From CAZVWQ01 sp964631275 (GTDB taxonomy: Bacteria > Patescibacteriota > JACMRA01): 35,543 bases of DNA. The position numbers and the translations under genes are program-made. Positions within the stretch are counted from its first letter, which is position 1. Each line of letters opens with the position of its first letter. The stretch is taken from NCBI GenBank assembly GCA_964631275.1, contig CAZVWQ010000015.1, positions 1 to 35,543 of the forward strand, given 5' to 3'. This document shows positions 23,901 to 31,415 of the stretch, piece by piece. A model generated the notes under the pieces. The model ran no database searches, had not been told where the DNA came from, and saw only the letters and a list, made by a program, of their open reading frames with translations.

Positions 23901-26830
23901 CCACTACAGGCCAAGGGGCAATTATGAGTACACATACAGCTTCAGCTAGCAACGGTTGGTATTGGGGATTACAAAGTAATAAATTAATGATTTATGCTGC
24001 TGCCTTTGGTACAACTTACTCAACAAGCCAAGATGTACCACTAAATCAATGGGTTCATGTCTCTACTATCAGGACAGGATCAACACTTAAGCATTTTATA
24101 AACGGATCGGAGGTTTTTTCTACGACTGTAAGTACCAACACACTAGATAATGCTAATAATTCTTTATGGCTAGGTAAGGTTAGAAATTCTGATAATACAG
24201 TTCATTTTAATATTCAATATAATAATGGTTATATGGACGGTATTCGTATAACCAAAGGTCAAGCACGCTGGACATCTGATTTTATTCCAATGAATCAACC
24301 TTACGGACAAGATTTAAATAACTATAAAACCAAATTAACAATTGATACAGCTAGTTTGATTTCTAGTAATAAAATGCAATCAGATTGTCGGGATCTAAGA
24401 GTTAGAGATAGTGATGGCTATACGCCTTTGGATTACTTTATTGAAGATGGAACATGCAATACTTCTGAAACCAAAGTCTGGATTCAGCCAGATACGCTTG
24501 CTGATGGAGCTAATGATTTTTATATTCATTATGGAAATTCTAATTTAGTAGATGCTCAGTCACCAGAGATATATCCTTATTATGAGTCTTTAAATGATTC
24601 AAATACAGTATTGTTTATTGAGTCTAGTAATTCACCTGGATCTACTACTTTTGTAGATAGCTCTAATAGCAAAACTACACACACAATTACACCTACGGGC
24701 AATACTCAGCACACAGATAGCCAAAAAATAACTGGAATTTCGAGTATTGATTTTGATGGAAGCGGGGATTATTTGAGTATACCAGACAGCGAAGACTTTA
24801 CTTTTGGTAGAGATGATTTCACCATTGAAACTTGGATAAGACCTGAATCTTCTGGTAGCTTCGAAATATTTAGTTCGACTAATTCCGGCATCGGATTTTA
24901 TAGGTTAGCTTGGAACAATGGAAAGTGGGTATGGACTACTCAAGATTTTGATAATAACACCACAAATACAGAAGATTTTTCTGCAAACTTAAACTTAAAT
25001 CAATGGCAACATATTGTTATTACAAGGTCAGGTAGTCAAAATTACTTTTTTGTAAACGGTATTTTAATAAAAAGTTTTGTTGATTCTAACAGCTTAAACC
25101 CCAACGGCGGTATAAGACTTTCTAAACACTGGCATCCATCAGTGAATCAAGTTTGGTTAAACGGTCAAATCGACAACTTCAGAATTGTTAATGGAGAAAA
25201 TTTATATTCAAATTTCTTTACTCCACCAGCTACAGACGAATTTTATCTAAGTAATTCTACTTCCACTGAAGAGCTATTCAAGCTAGAATTTGACAGTGGA
25301 AATGAATGTAGTAGTTACAACTTTGTTTCTAATTCAGAATTTACTTGTGTCACTCCCGCTGGGTCTCAGGTTGGTTTTGTGGATTTAATTGCTACTAATG
25401 CTAATACAGAGAATGATATATTACTTGATGGTTTTTTGTACTCTGAAGAGCTAACTCTAACTTCTGTTAACCCTAATCGTGGTCCTGTAACTGGTGGCCA
25501 AGAAATAACCATCACTGGTGGAGGATTTGGTGACAGTAACCTATCCGAAATAAATACAGTTACTATTGGTAACTCAGCTTGTAATATAACTAGTTCGACC
25601 CCTACCGAAATAATTTGTACAACTACTAGCAACTCTCCTGGTGTTTATGATGTAAGTGTTACTAATCATTTATCAGATAACGAAATTCTTTTGGATGCTT
25701 ATATTTATCATGAAGAAGTTCAGACTAGCAACCTTCAGGCTTACTATGATGCTAATAACTTCTATTCATATTCTGGAACTGGCCAAACCTTAAAAAATAT
25801 AATTAATAATAACTTTGAAGGCTTCTTAGGTGATGACAGTCAAACAACCTCTTACAACCCAACTTTTAACAATTCTTCTACTATTAAAAGTTTTGATTTT
25901 GATGGTGTAGATAACTTTATTACTACAGGCGTTACTTCTGATTTTTCTAACGATTTTACTATAGATACTTGGTTCAAGAGATCTGCCAATACAGCTATTA
26001 ATACTGCAGTCCAAGAACTGATAACTATTAAGTCGACAAATTTTGGCGAAGATAAGCTCGTCCTTGGTTTATCTAGTAGCCCAGCAGAAATAGTAGTTAA
26101 AGCTGGTTCAGCAGTGTATAACTCAGGCTTTATAGCTAATACTGAATGGCAACAAGCTACAGTTACATACGATTCGGCTAATCAAGAACTTCGTCTATAT
26201 GTTAACGGAGTACTTCACACTACAGTTTCTTCTTTGATTTTAGATTCTGCAAGCGGAGATAATATTACCATAGGTGGAGGAGGTAACAACAATTTTTTTG
26301 AAGGTAGTATTGCTAGTTTTAAGATTTATAATAGCGTACTAACAAGTAATGATATTATATCAAACTTTGATGCAGAAAAAAATATTTATAACTTTAACTC
26401 TACTTCTATTAGTGTAAACATTCCAGCTACTTTCAGTCTTCAAAACAAAGAGGTCATGGGGCAAACTCAAACTTCTAATGTTGTTATAGACAATATTAAT
26501 CTTAGTGATAGAAGAAATGCCTCAACAAATTATACAGTTAGCGTTAGTATTACTGACCTAATCCTCACTACAGATAACTCAGTTAGTATTCCTGCAAGTA
26601 ACATTTACTTTGACCCAGTAGCCCAAGAAATTGTGACAGGTTCTGGAATTAATAATAACTTAGGAAGTCCTGGATATTTTGATGGTCCTGGAGTACCAAG
26701 GAATTTAATAAATAATACTAATTACAACGGTGGAGGTGAGTTTATTTTTAGACCTGATCTGACAGTAGATATACCACCATTTTCTATGAGTGGAAATTAT
26801 GAGGCAACCTTAACAATTACCATAATTTAA
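17960..26830 (+). CDS. Giant secreted surface protein with IPT/TIG, LamG-like and DUF2341 domains
   Basis: A protein of 2956 residues from the ATG at 17960; the promoter at 17916-17944 excludes an in-frame start at 17900. Residues 24-44 are a hydrophobic signal or anchor, with a possible cleavage site near AKA-A (49-52). IPT/TIG domains follow (pattern VSPSSGFVGGGTSVTITGENF), then repeated LamG/concanavalin-like domains marked by FDGSGDYI...DFTIDVW. Three DUF2341-like segments have CRDLRV...TKIWF...FYITYGN. Residues 197-934 and 1044-1781 appear identical, and a third, diverged unit lies around 1880-2440. More IPT and a last LamG follow. The C-terminus (SVNIPATFSLQ to GNYEATLTITII) resembles a WxL-type wall-binding domain without the WxL motif. 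Role: probably adhesion or glycan binding at the cell surface (inference). No LPXTG anchor is present. Confidence 0.88.
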   Translation: MLQKQKQKLDIFKQNLRENWQRLSLFLVLIVIAIGASFSLLNFVQRNTAKAASPIVSSVSPSSGFVGGGTSVTITGENFQNTFNGYGCYDYGSGDYGNSITSCPIEVYFGNNQCQSVVYISSTQLTCVTPAVSQGGYVNVTVTNPNTLSGTLTDGFRYFELTLDSISPNTGSIYGGNQLTVDASGFGSTYGIKTTVDYTSGNDTNTKFLLQPSSSPATEFSDSSGNNKEIRLNGQVRHDTSTAQYGASSIKFDGSGDYIETPDSPDWDVGSGDFTIDVWVRTDTTSGAADIISQRDAVGPFLIYRSGASYLFYASTNNSSWDVANGQSLGTAQVGVWTHLAVSRQGNTFRLFKDGTQTATFNSSAVLKNDSSSLQIGRTSNNSNFFSGNLDNIRVTKGQALFTSNFSTSSLNYTPTANTKLLIQSDVSDTSSLTNVVDESNGADANGDKVLGDNHTLTYNGGVINTTSDAAISQTVGASNDSSLYFDGSGDYISAPFSEDFNFGSEDFTVDFWMNLDSTANYQGAINFGENNGWNIFFGGSYVYFYGDLGSLHTTANYTNTDEWGHFAFVRSGNSFKWYKNGAEIYSTTVTASINAPAGSDLRIGYSSTYGHLNGHLDNIRISKGIARWTQEFEPKRDNYGNTLTDEKIKLAVDTQKLITESKLESDCRDLRVVDSGQNELPYWIEDNTCNTAETKIWFEAANINPGENTFYITYGNSLLTDNQDPTLNPYNDSLTNTNTKLFVQSNTTNGSTTFADSSINNKSPQLVNQSIHSTDQKVFGTSSIFFDGSNDYIRWDDHPDWDFGSQDFTVDLWAYHTALSNYETPISFHDNSGWNFFMNDDTIYWYGDNGNDKTVYTENFLNKWVHYAVTRKDGTIRIFQNGHLLKEFPDNNQFMDGASFLYLGYGNNGYFNGYLDQVRVTKGEALWEGDFEAPLQNRNELKIGYEVEVGLSLAINNNLCSDIQIIVTDQFSCTTNRNDTAGTYDVVLTDIAGNSLTLNDAYTYEDTEITAVTNNEGSVGGGDNVNIAGSNFDNNYYLPVTTDYTSGNDTNTKFLLQPSSSPATEFSDSSGNNKEIRLNGQVRHDTSTAQYGASSIKFDGSGDYIETPDSPDWDVGSGDFTIDVWVRTDTTSGAADIISQRDAVGPFLIYRSGASYLFYASTNNSSWDVANGQSLGTAQVGVWTHLAVSRQGNTFRLFKDGTQTATFNSSAVLKNDSSSLQIGRTSNNSNFFSGNLDNIRVTKGQALFTSNFSTSSLNYTPTANTKLLIQSDVSDTSSLTNVVDESNGADANGDKVLGDNHTLTYNGGVINTTSDAAISQTVGASNDSSLYFDGSGDYISAPFSEDFNFGSEDFTVDFWMNLDSTANYQGAINFGENNGWNIFFGGSYVYFYGDLGSLHTTANYTNTDEWGHFAFVRSGNSFKWYKNGAEIYSTTVTASINAPAGSDLRIGYSSTYGHLNGHLDNIRISKGIARWTQEFEPKRDNYGNTLTDEKIKLAVDTQKLITESKLESDCRDLRVVDSGQNELPYWIEDNTCNTAETKIWFEAANINPGENTFYITYGNSLLTDNQDPTLNPYNDSLTNTNTKLFVQSNTTNGSTTFADSSINNKSPQLVNQSIHSTDQKVFGTSSIFFDGSNDYIRWDDHPDWDFGSQDFTVDLWAYHTALSNYETPISFHDNSGWNFFMNDDTIYWYGDNGNDKTVYTENFLNKWVHYAVTRKDGTIRIFQNGHLLKEFPDNNQFMDGASFLYLGYGNNGYFNGYLDQVRVTKGEALWEGDFEAPLKSRGDIEIKYGIESNPFDILFDQSKCENTSITNSTTINCTTPSHASGFVDVTLDRFLGLDKVVTNGFEYLGLDIATINPNQGPQGGGTTVTVTGQSFDQTYRQKSTVTYDDGNDSDTVLLLNSDTTDGSTTFTDDSDGGNGGSGHTLNANNQIQHSTSESRFGESSIYFDNADDYIQIPNSNDFNLSGDFTLDAWIYSTTGQGAIMSTHTASASNGWYWGLQSNKLMIYAAAFGTTYSTSQDVPLNQWVHVSTIRTGSTLKHFINGSEVFSTTVSTNTLDNANNSLWLGKVRNSDNTVHFNIQYNNGYMDGIRITKGQARWTSDFIPMNQPYGQDLNNYKTKLTIDTASLISSNKMQSDCRDLRVRDSDGYTPLDYFIEDGTCNTSETKVWIQPDTLADGANDFYIHYGNSNLVDAQSPEIYPYYESLNDSNTVLFIESSNSPGSTTFVDSSNSKTTHTITPTGNTQHTDSQKITGISSIDFDGSGDYLSIPDSEDFTFGRDDFTIETWIRPESSGSFEIFSSTNSGIGFYRLAWNNGKWVWTTQDFDNNTTNTEDFSANLNLNQWQHIVITRSGSQNYFFVNGILIKSFVDSNSLNPNGGIRLSKHWHPSVNQVWLNGQIDNFRIVNGENLYSNFFTPPATDEFYLSNSTSTEELFKLEFDSGNECSSYNFVSNSEFTCVTPAGSQVGFVDLIATNANTENDILLDGFLYSEELTLTSVNPNRGPVTGGQEITITGGGFGDSNLSEINTVTIGNSACNITSSTPTEIICTTTSNSPGVYDVSVTNHLSDNEILLDAYIYHEEVQTSNLQAYYDANNFYSYSGTGQTLKNIINNNFEGFLGDDSQTTSYNPTFNNSSTIKSFDFDGVDNFITTGVTSDFSNDFTIDTWFKRSANTAINTAVQELITIKSTNFGEDKLVLGLSSSPAEIVVKAGSAVYNSGFIANTEWQQATVTYDSANQELRLYVNGVLHTTVSSLILDSASGDNITIGGGGNNNFFEGSIASFKIYNSVLTSNDIISNFDAEKNIYNFNSTSISVNIPATFSLQNKEVMGQTQTSNVVIDNINLSDRRNASTNYTVSVSITDLILTTDNSVSIPASNIYFDPVAQEIVTGSGINNNLGSPGYFDGPGVPRNLINNTNYNGGGEFIFRPDLTVDIPPFSMSGNYEATLTITII
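18548..20760 (+). repeat. 2213-bp direct repeat, copy A (in frame)
   Basis: Encodes two LamG-like domains, a DUF2341 domain and another LamG-like domain. By eye it is identical to 21089-23301; the offset is 2541 bp, exactly 847 codons. Flanking sequence differs at the base on either side. Confidence 0.9.
21089..23301 (+). repeat. 2213-bp direct repeat, copy B (in frame)
   Basis: Second copy. A unique 328-bp spacer (20761-21088) encoding an IPT-like segment separates the copies. The lack of synonymous differences implies a very recent duplication, gene conversion, or an assembly loop whose true copy number is uncertain. Confidence 0.9.
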
Positions 26831-26857
26831 TAAATATAAATATAATCCTGTGTGCAA

Positions 26858-26884
26858 TTAGGCATTTTGTATGCTCTAAATTTT
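26858..26884 (+). terminator. Possible terminator of the surface-protein gene
   Basis: TTAGGCAT and ATGCTCTAA can form a bulged hairpin with a 5-base loop, followed by ATTTTCTT, about 30 bases after the stop codon. AT-rich and modest. Confidence 0.4.
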
Positions 26885-27297
26885 CTTAAAAAAATGGCAA
26901 CCTTGTCAAAAGTCTTGTCCCGTAGCCCAGATTTACAAAATTTTGACCTCATAAAATAAATGTTAATCAACCTAAGAATAAATTTTAAGACATGATTATT
27001 TTAGATTTTTTATTCAAAATCAAATACAGACCATTTCCTAATTTTTATTTTTAAATTAGCAAAAAACTCAAACAGTTTCTATACCTATTTCTATATCTAG
27101 TTGTATAAACTTTTAGATAGAATTAACTCCTAAAAACTACTTCCTTAGTTGCTAAAAGACAATTATGAAAGTTGAATTGTAACTGGTGTATTTATACCCA
27201 AGGCAGGTCGAACTTACTTCAGAGAACCTTAGGATTCTGGACAATAAAAGGTGGGCAAGGTTATAAATGTAAAAGTTGGTAGTGATTTAGGTATAGT
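26885..27297. other. Intergenic region between convergent genes
   Basis: No protein-coding frame with support. Near the dnaE end, arms AACCTT (about 27226) and AAGGTT (about 27258) flank a GC-richer core, with TTATACCC at 27192-27199, the complement of a GGGTATAA motif seen in other gaps. It may include the 3' untranslated part of dnaE or a small RNA; this cannot be decided. Confidence 0.35.
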
Positions 27298-30225
27298 TTA
27301 TCTAAGCTTTTCTAAAACTTTTTGACCTAGTTGATCTAAACAACCTGCTAAAATTAAAGCTTCTATGCTACGCTTATTAAAACTTGAAAATTCACTAATT
27401 CTTTCCAAAAAATCATTCATATCTTCAAAGCTACCGTTATTTTCTCTAGTGTTAATAATAAATTTGATAACATCACTGCCTAAGTTTTTAACGCTACTAA
27501 GTCCATATCTGATTGTATTATCATCCTCAATAGTAAAATTATCAAAAGATTTATTAATATCTGGAGGTAAAACTCGAATACCTAACTCTGCACACTCAGC
27601 TATAGCTTCGGCTATTTTATCTAAATTATTACTTTCACTAGTCATATAGGCAGTCATAAACTCAACTGTATACTCGGCTTTCATATAAGCTGTCCAATAG
27701 GCTACAGTTCCGTAACTTGCTGAGTGAGCTTTATTAAATCCATAAGCTCCAAAAGGAACGATCAATGACCAAATGTATTCGGCCGTATCTTTGTTTATTT
27801 TAGAATGTTCGATACAGCCTTTGATAAATTTTGTATGTTGTTCGTCTATTACTTTTTGGATTTTTTTCCCCATGCCTTTACGTAGCTTATCAGCTTCACC
27901 CCAGTCGTAACCAGCCAAATAAATAGCGGTGTACAAAAGGTCATCTTGATAAACTAAAAGTCCATAACTGGCCTCCATCCAGTTTTTCATTTGTGGTACA
28001 ATGTAGGTTATTTTTTTTGGTTTTTTCTTTCTTTCTATATATTCCGGAATACTAGCCATAGGTCCAGGACGGTAGAGTGCTACCATAGCCATTAAGTCTT
28101 CAACTCGGCTTGGTTCTAGCTCTACTAAATACCTAGTCATAGCTTCTCCAGATAACTGAAAGATACCCATAGTCCTACCTTTAGCTAATAGGTTAAAAGC
28201 TTTTTGATTTTTAATATCAATATTTTGCAGGTCTATTTCTTGGTTTCTTCTATTTTCAGCTATTTTAATAGCATTTCCGAGTATTGCTAAATTTGTAATT
28301 CCTAGTATATCGAGTTTGATTAATCCAGCTTTTTCGGCAATAACCATATCATACTGAATAACAACAGTTTGATGATCACTGTCCCATTGAATAGGTGCGT
28401 AATCTGTAAGATCTGTAGGCGTAATAATAACTCCAGCAGCATGAGAACTAGCATGCCTATAATTACCTTCAATAATCTTGGCAATATCTATTATTCTATG
28501 GCTATCTTCATCTTTTTCGTAGGCTTCAGAAACTTCTCTACTTGTCTCAAAAGCGTACTCAAAAGTGGTTTTTCTACCTTGAGGAGCAATTGGAATTAAT
28601 TTAGATAATTTATCACATTTGGTATAAGATACTCCTAAAACTCTACCAACATCTCTAACGACTGCTCTGGGGAGCATAGTTCCAAAAGTTATAATTTGTG
28701 ATACCTTCTCTCCACCATAGGCTTCTTTTATATAATTAATTACTTCATCACGCCTATCGTCGGCAAAATCTCCGTCTATATCAGGTGGTGAAGGTCTGTA
28801 AGGATTAAGAAATCTTTCAAAAGGCAAGTTATAAATTAATGGATCTAAAACTACAATTTGATTAAGATATCCTACTAAAGAACCTGCGGCCGAGCCTCTA
28901 GTATTAGTTACGATTCCGTTTTCTCTACAGAATCTCATAATATCTCCAAAAACTAAAAAGTACTCTGGATACCCTTTGCTAAAAATTATATCTAATTCAT
29001 ATTCAATTCTATCTATATAATCTAGAATAGTTTTGTGTTTTTTGAGGATTATTTCAGATGGGTTTTGACTAAATTTATAGCCAGTGCTATCAGAAACTAA
29101 ATTTATATTAGTAGTGCTATCTATTGCTGGTTGCTTATTCCAGTAATCTTCAGGATAGGCCAATAGTTTAGAAGTATCTGGGATAATTGTTTTAGAATAA
29201 GTAATTAAATCTTCTAATTTTTCATATGTAAATTCTTTTTTCCAGTCTTTGTTAGACTTTTCTTCAGAACTAAACCGACTGATCAGTCCAATATATGTCT
29301 CCCACCTTAGACGTTTATCTGAAACTTGACCTGGTTCTAGTTTAAACTTTGGAAAGTAAGCCTCCTGAGCATTATTAGCAAAGTCTATTCTAATCTTTAT
29401 ATCTATTAGTTTTTCTATTTCTTCTGTTTCTAAAGACTCAGGCAGATAGCTATATTCATCCTTTAATGCTTTTATATTAGGTAAGCTAAAATCTCTATCT
29501 AGAATTATATCTTTTAATTTTAGCTGGTCCCTTATAGCCAAAACCACTCTAAAAGCTTCTTCTTGATTTTTATCTAAGTATCTTGGAGCAGGGGAAGCGA
29601 TATATTTTACTCCATGTTTTTTGCATAGTTTTGCTAATTTTTGATTTATCTCTTTTGTATCTTTTGGATTTTCTTCAGATAAATTTTGGGCTAATTCAAC
29701 TAGTAAATTATCAGTTCTAAAATTCTCGATATATTTGAGTAAAATGTTTTCAGCTTCTCTTAAATTATTTAATCTAATCGAAGTTATTAACTCATGATCA
29801 TTACCAGCCAAAAGGACAAAAAAACTATCTTTTGAGTAAGAATTATCTAAAAAATTATTTAAATCTTCGAAGTTAATATGGTATTTTGGGTTTTCTTTTT
29901 GGGTTCTGGCTATAGATATTAGTTTTAGTAAAGATTTATACCCTTCTTTATTTTTAGCTAAAATTGCTAACTTACTAAAAGATTTATTTCTTAGAGACCT
30001 AACTGTAGTACTTGAGTTATTAGGTATTCTCAAAGTAGTGCCTAAGCAAGGTTTGATATTTTGTTTATGGCATTCATCATAAAATTCTATAAAAGCAGAG
30101 CCAGTATCTTCATCAGTTAAAGCAATGGTGGTATAACCTTTTTCTTTGGCGTCTTTTATTAAATCAGGTATTTTTGGAATTGCTGAAAGCAAAGAGTGAT
30201 GAGAATAACTTCTAGCTAAAAACAT
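27298..30225 (-). CDS. dnaE: DNA polymerase III alpha subunit, short form
   Basis: The replicative polymerase catalytic subunit, 975 residues. The palm motif PDIDGDFADDRRDEV lies near residue 480. Other family blocks are TRGSAAGSLVGYLN, HAAGVIITP, IKLDILGITNL, ALYRPGPM and FNKAHSASYGTVAYWTAYMK. The N-terminus is PHP-like, but the usual HxH metal site is replaced (MFLARSYSHHSLL), so PHP proofreading is probably lost. The protein ends after the helix-hairpin-helix region (EALILAGCLDQLGQKVLEKL), without the OB-fold and C-terminal tau-binding domain of full-length DnaE (about 1160 residues in E. coli). No continuation is found downstream in any frame. A short natural form seems likelier than a recent truncation. 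Confidence 0.95.
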   Translation of the reverse strand: MFLARSYSHHSLLSAIPKIPDLIKDAKEKGYTTIALTDEDTGSAFIEFYDECHKQNIKPCLGTTLRIPNNSSTTVRSLRNKSFSKLAILAKNKEGYKSLLKLISIARTQKENPKYHINFEDLNNFLDNSYSKDSFFVLLAGNDHELITSIRLNNLREAENILLKYIENFRTDNLLVELAQNLSEENPKDTKEINQKLAKLCKKHGVKYIASPAPRYLDKNQEEAFRVVLAIRDQLKLKDIILDRDFSLPNIKALKDEYSYLPESLETEEIEKLIDIKIRIDFANNAQEAYFPKFKLEPGQVSDKRLRWETYIGLISRFSSEEKSNKDWKKEFTYEKLEDLITYSKTIIPDTSKLLAYPEDYWNKQPAIDSTTNINLVSDSTGYKFSQNPSEIILKKHKTILDYIDRIEYELDIIFSKGYPEYFLVFGDIMRFCRENGIVTNTRGSAAGSLVGYLNQIVVLDPLIYNLPFERFLNPYRPSPPDIDGDFADDRRDEVINYIKEAYGGEKVSQIITFGTMLPRAVVRDVGRVLGVSYTKCDKLSKLIPIAPQGRKTTFEYAFETSREVSEAYEKDEDSHRIIDIAKIIEGNYRHASSHAAGVIITPTDLTDYAPIQWDSDHQTVVIQYDMVIAEKAGLIKLDILGITNLAILGNAIKIAENRRNQEIDLQNIDIKNQKAFNLLAKGRTMGIFQLSGEAMTRYLVELEPSRVEDLMAMVALYRPGPMASIPEYIERKKKPKKITYIVPQMKNWMEASYGLLVYQDDLLYTAIYLAGYDWGEADKLRKGMGKKIQKVIDEQHTKFIKGCIEHSKINKDTAEYIWSLIVPFGAYGFNKAHSASYGTVAYWTAYMKAEYTVEFMTAYMTSESNNLDKIAEAIAECAELGIRVLPPDINKSFDNFTIEDDNTIRYGLSSVKNLGSDVIKFIINTRENNGSFEDMNDFLERISEFSSFNKRSIEALILAGCLDQLGQKVLEKLR

Positions 30226-30234
30226 AGTATTGTA

Positions 30235-30264
30235 ATCATATTAGTAAAACTTTTTTTTTGGCAA
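30235..30264 (-). promoter_or_regulatory. dnaE promoter (leaderless)
   Basis: The minus strand has TTGCCA (30259-30264), 18 bp, then TATGAT (30235-30240). Transcription would begin within a few bases of the ATG at 30225. Confidence 0.5.
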
Positions 30265-30580
30265 ATATAGTTTTAAAAAAACTGATACTGTGGTTTTAAT
30301 CCATTAAATAAAAATTTTAAACTCAAAGAGCAGATTCAAAACTTTAAACAATGTTTGTTATAACCTATAAGAGATGAGTAATAGAAGTCCGATAAACCTT
30401 TCTTTATAGCAAATCTTATGTAAATTTTAGTTATATGAGTAAGGTTAGTTTTGATTTAGAAGTATATTTCTTATTTTTAAAAAATTCTTAACAGATATCA
30501 TGCTTAAAGAATATTAAGGAAAAAGTATAACCGAATAACTTTTATAAAATTAGTTCGACTAGTTGGTTTAATTTTAAGTT

Positions 30581-30609
30581 TTGACATGTATATAATATTG
30601 AAATATACT
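30581..30609 (+). promoter_or_regulatory. Promoter of the FecR-like / cyclase pair
   Basis: TTGACA (30581-30586), 17 bp, then TATACT (30604-30609). An ATG at 30586 overlaps the -35 box and cannot be the start of this transcript, so the ATG at 30661 is preferred. The rest of the gap 30265-30580 shows no gene. Confidence 0.65.
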
Positions 30610-30660
30610 TTTAGTAAAGTTTTAGTTACTTACAAATCTAGAAATATAGAAAACAAGAGT

Positions 30661-31308
30661 ATGCAAAATAAAAACAAAAATTTGATCAATAGGTTTATAT
30701 TTATTTTTTTAATATTGCTAATTTTGATTATAGCATTTAGTTATCTAGTTAATCTAATAATTAAAAACTCTAATGATTCGGAGATTAGTTTAAAGTTATT
30801 ACAAGGCCAAGCTAAAGTATACTCTAAAGATCGAGAAATTGAAATAAAAAATGAATTAAAAGCTACTATTAAACCAGGTGATTCAGTGGAACTAGGTCAA
30901 GAATCAACTCTAATTTTAACTTTTAAAGATAGTAAAGCAAAACTTCTTGAAGGCCAAGCTAAGTGGACTTATAAAACTTTTAATAATGATAAGAATCTAT
31001 ATAAATATACTTTAGAAAATATTTTAACTCAGGAAGAGTTTGTCTACCAGACTGAGCATACTGTAAATTCAGGAAGTGCTATGATCCTGGGTCTTAACAG
31101 TGATAAAAACAATTCAGAAATTAAAACTAGCGTTTTGGGAGTAAAAGAGTATGAAGTTTTTGATGATAAACAAAAAGAAAAAAAATTCAGAGAACTATTC
31201 GATTGTTTAAACAAAAAAGAGTTAAATCTAGAAAATTTAGGCTATTCCAAGCAACTTACTAAATGTAAGAAAGAGTTCGGTTTAATTAGTTTAGAACAAC
31301 TAGAATAG
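30661..31308 (+). CDS. FecR-like single-pass membrane protein
   Basis: A 215-residue protein from the preferred ATG at 30661. A basic N-terminus (MQNKNKNLINR) and one hydrophobic helix (residues 10-35) are followed by an extracytoplasmic part. ISLKLLQGQAKVYSKDREIE then IKPGDSVELGQESTLILTF matches the FecR-domain pattern (inner repeat LLQGQAKV / LLEGQAKW). The last 50 residues are charged and not recognised. FecR-domain proteins commonly neighbour CHASE2 cyclases, and this gene is 107 bp upstream of one, so it probably acts as its envelope partner or ligand-presenting subunit (inference). Confidence 0.65.
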   Translation: MQNKNKNLINRFIFIFLILLILIIAFSYLVNLIIKNSNDSEISLKLLQGQAKVYSKDREIEIKNELKATIKPGDSVELGQESTLILTFKDSKAKLLEGQAKWTYKTFNNDKNLYKYTLENILTQEEFVYQTEHTVNSGSAMILGLNSDKNNSEIKTSVLGVKEYEVFDDKQKEKKFRELFDCLNKKELNLENLGYSKQLTKCKKEFGLISLEQLE

Positions 31309-31415
31309 CACTATATCATTAACTATGTCTCAAAAACTATTTTTAATTTGATTGACTTTTGTTTTATCAGTCTAAAATTTATAGATTTGAGTTATAAAGC
31401 AAAATTATTATAATT

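Noticed and set aside
30586..30660. ATG at 30586 as the start of the FecR-like protein
   Set aside because: It overlaps the TTGACA -35 box of a strong promoter; the basic N-terminus plus membrane helix begins naturally at 30661.
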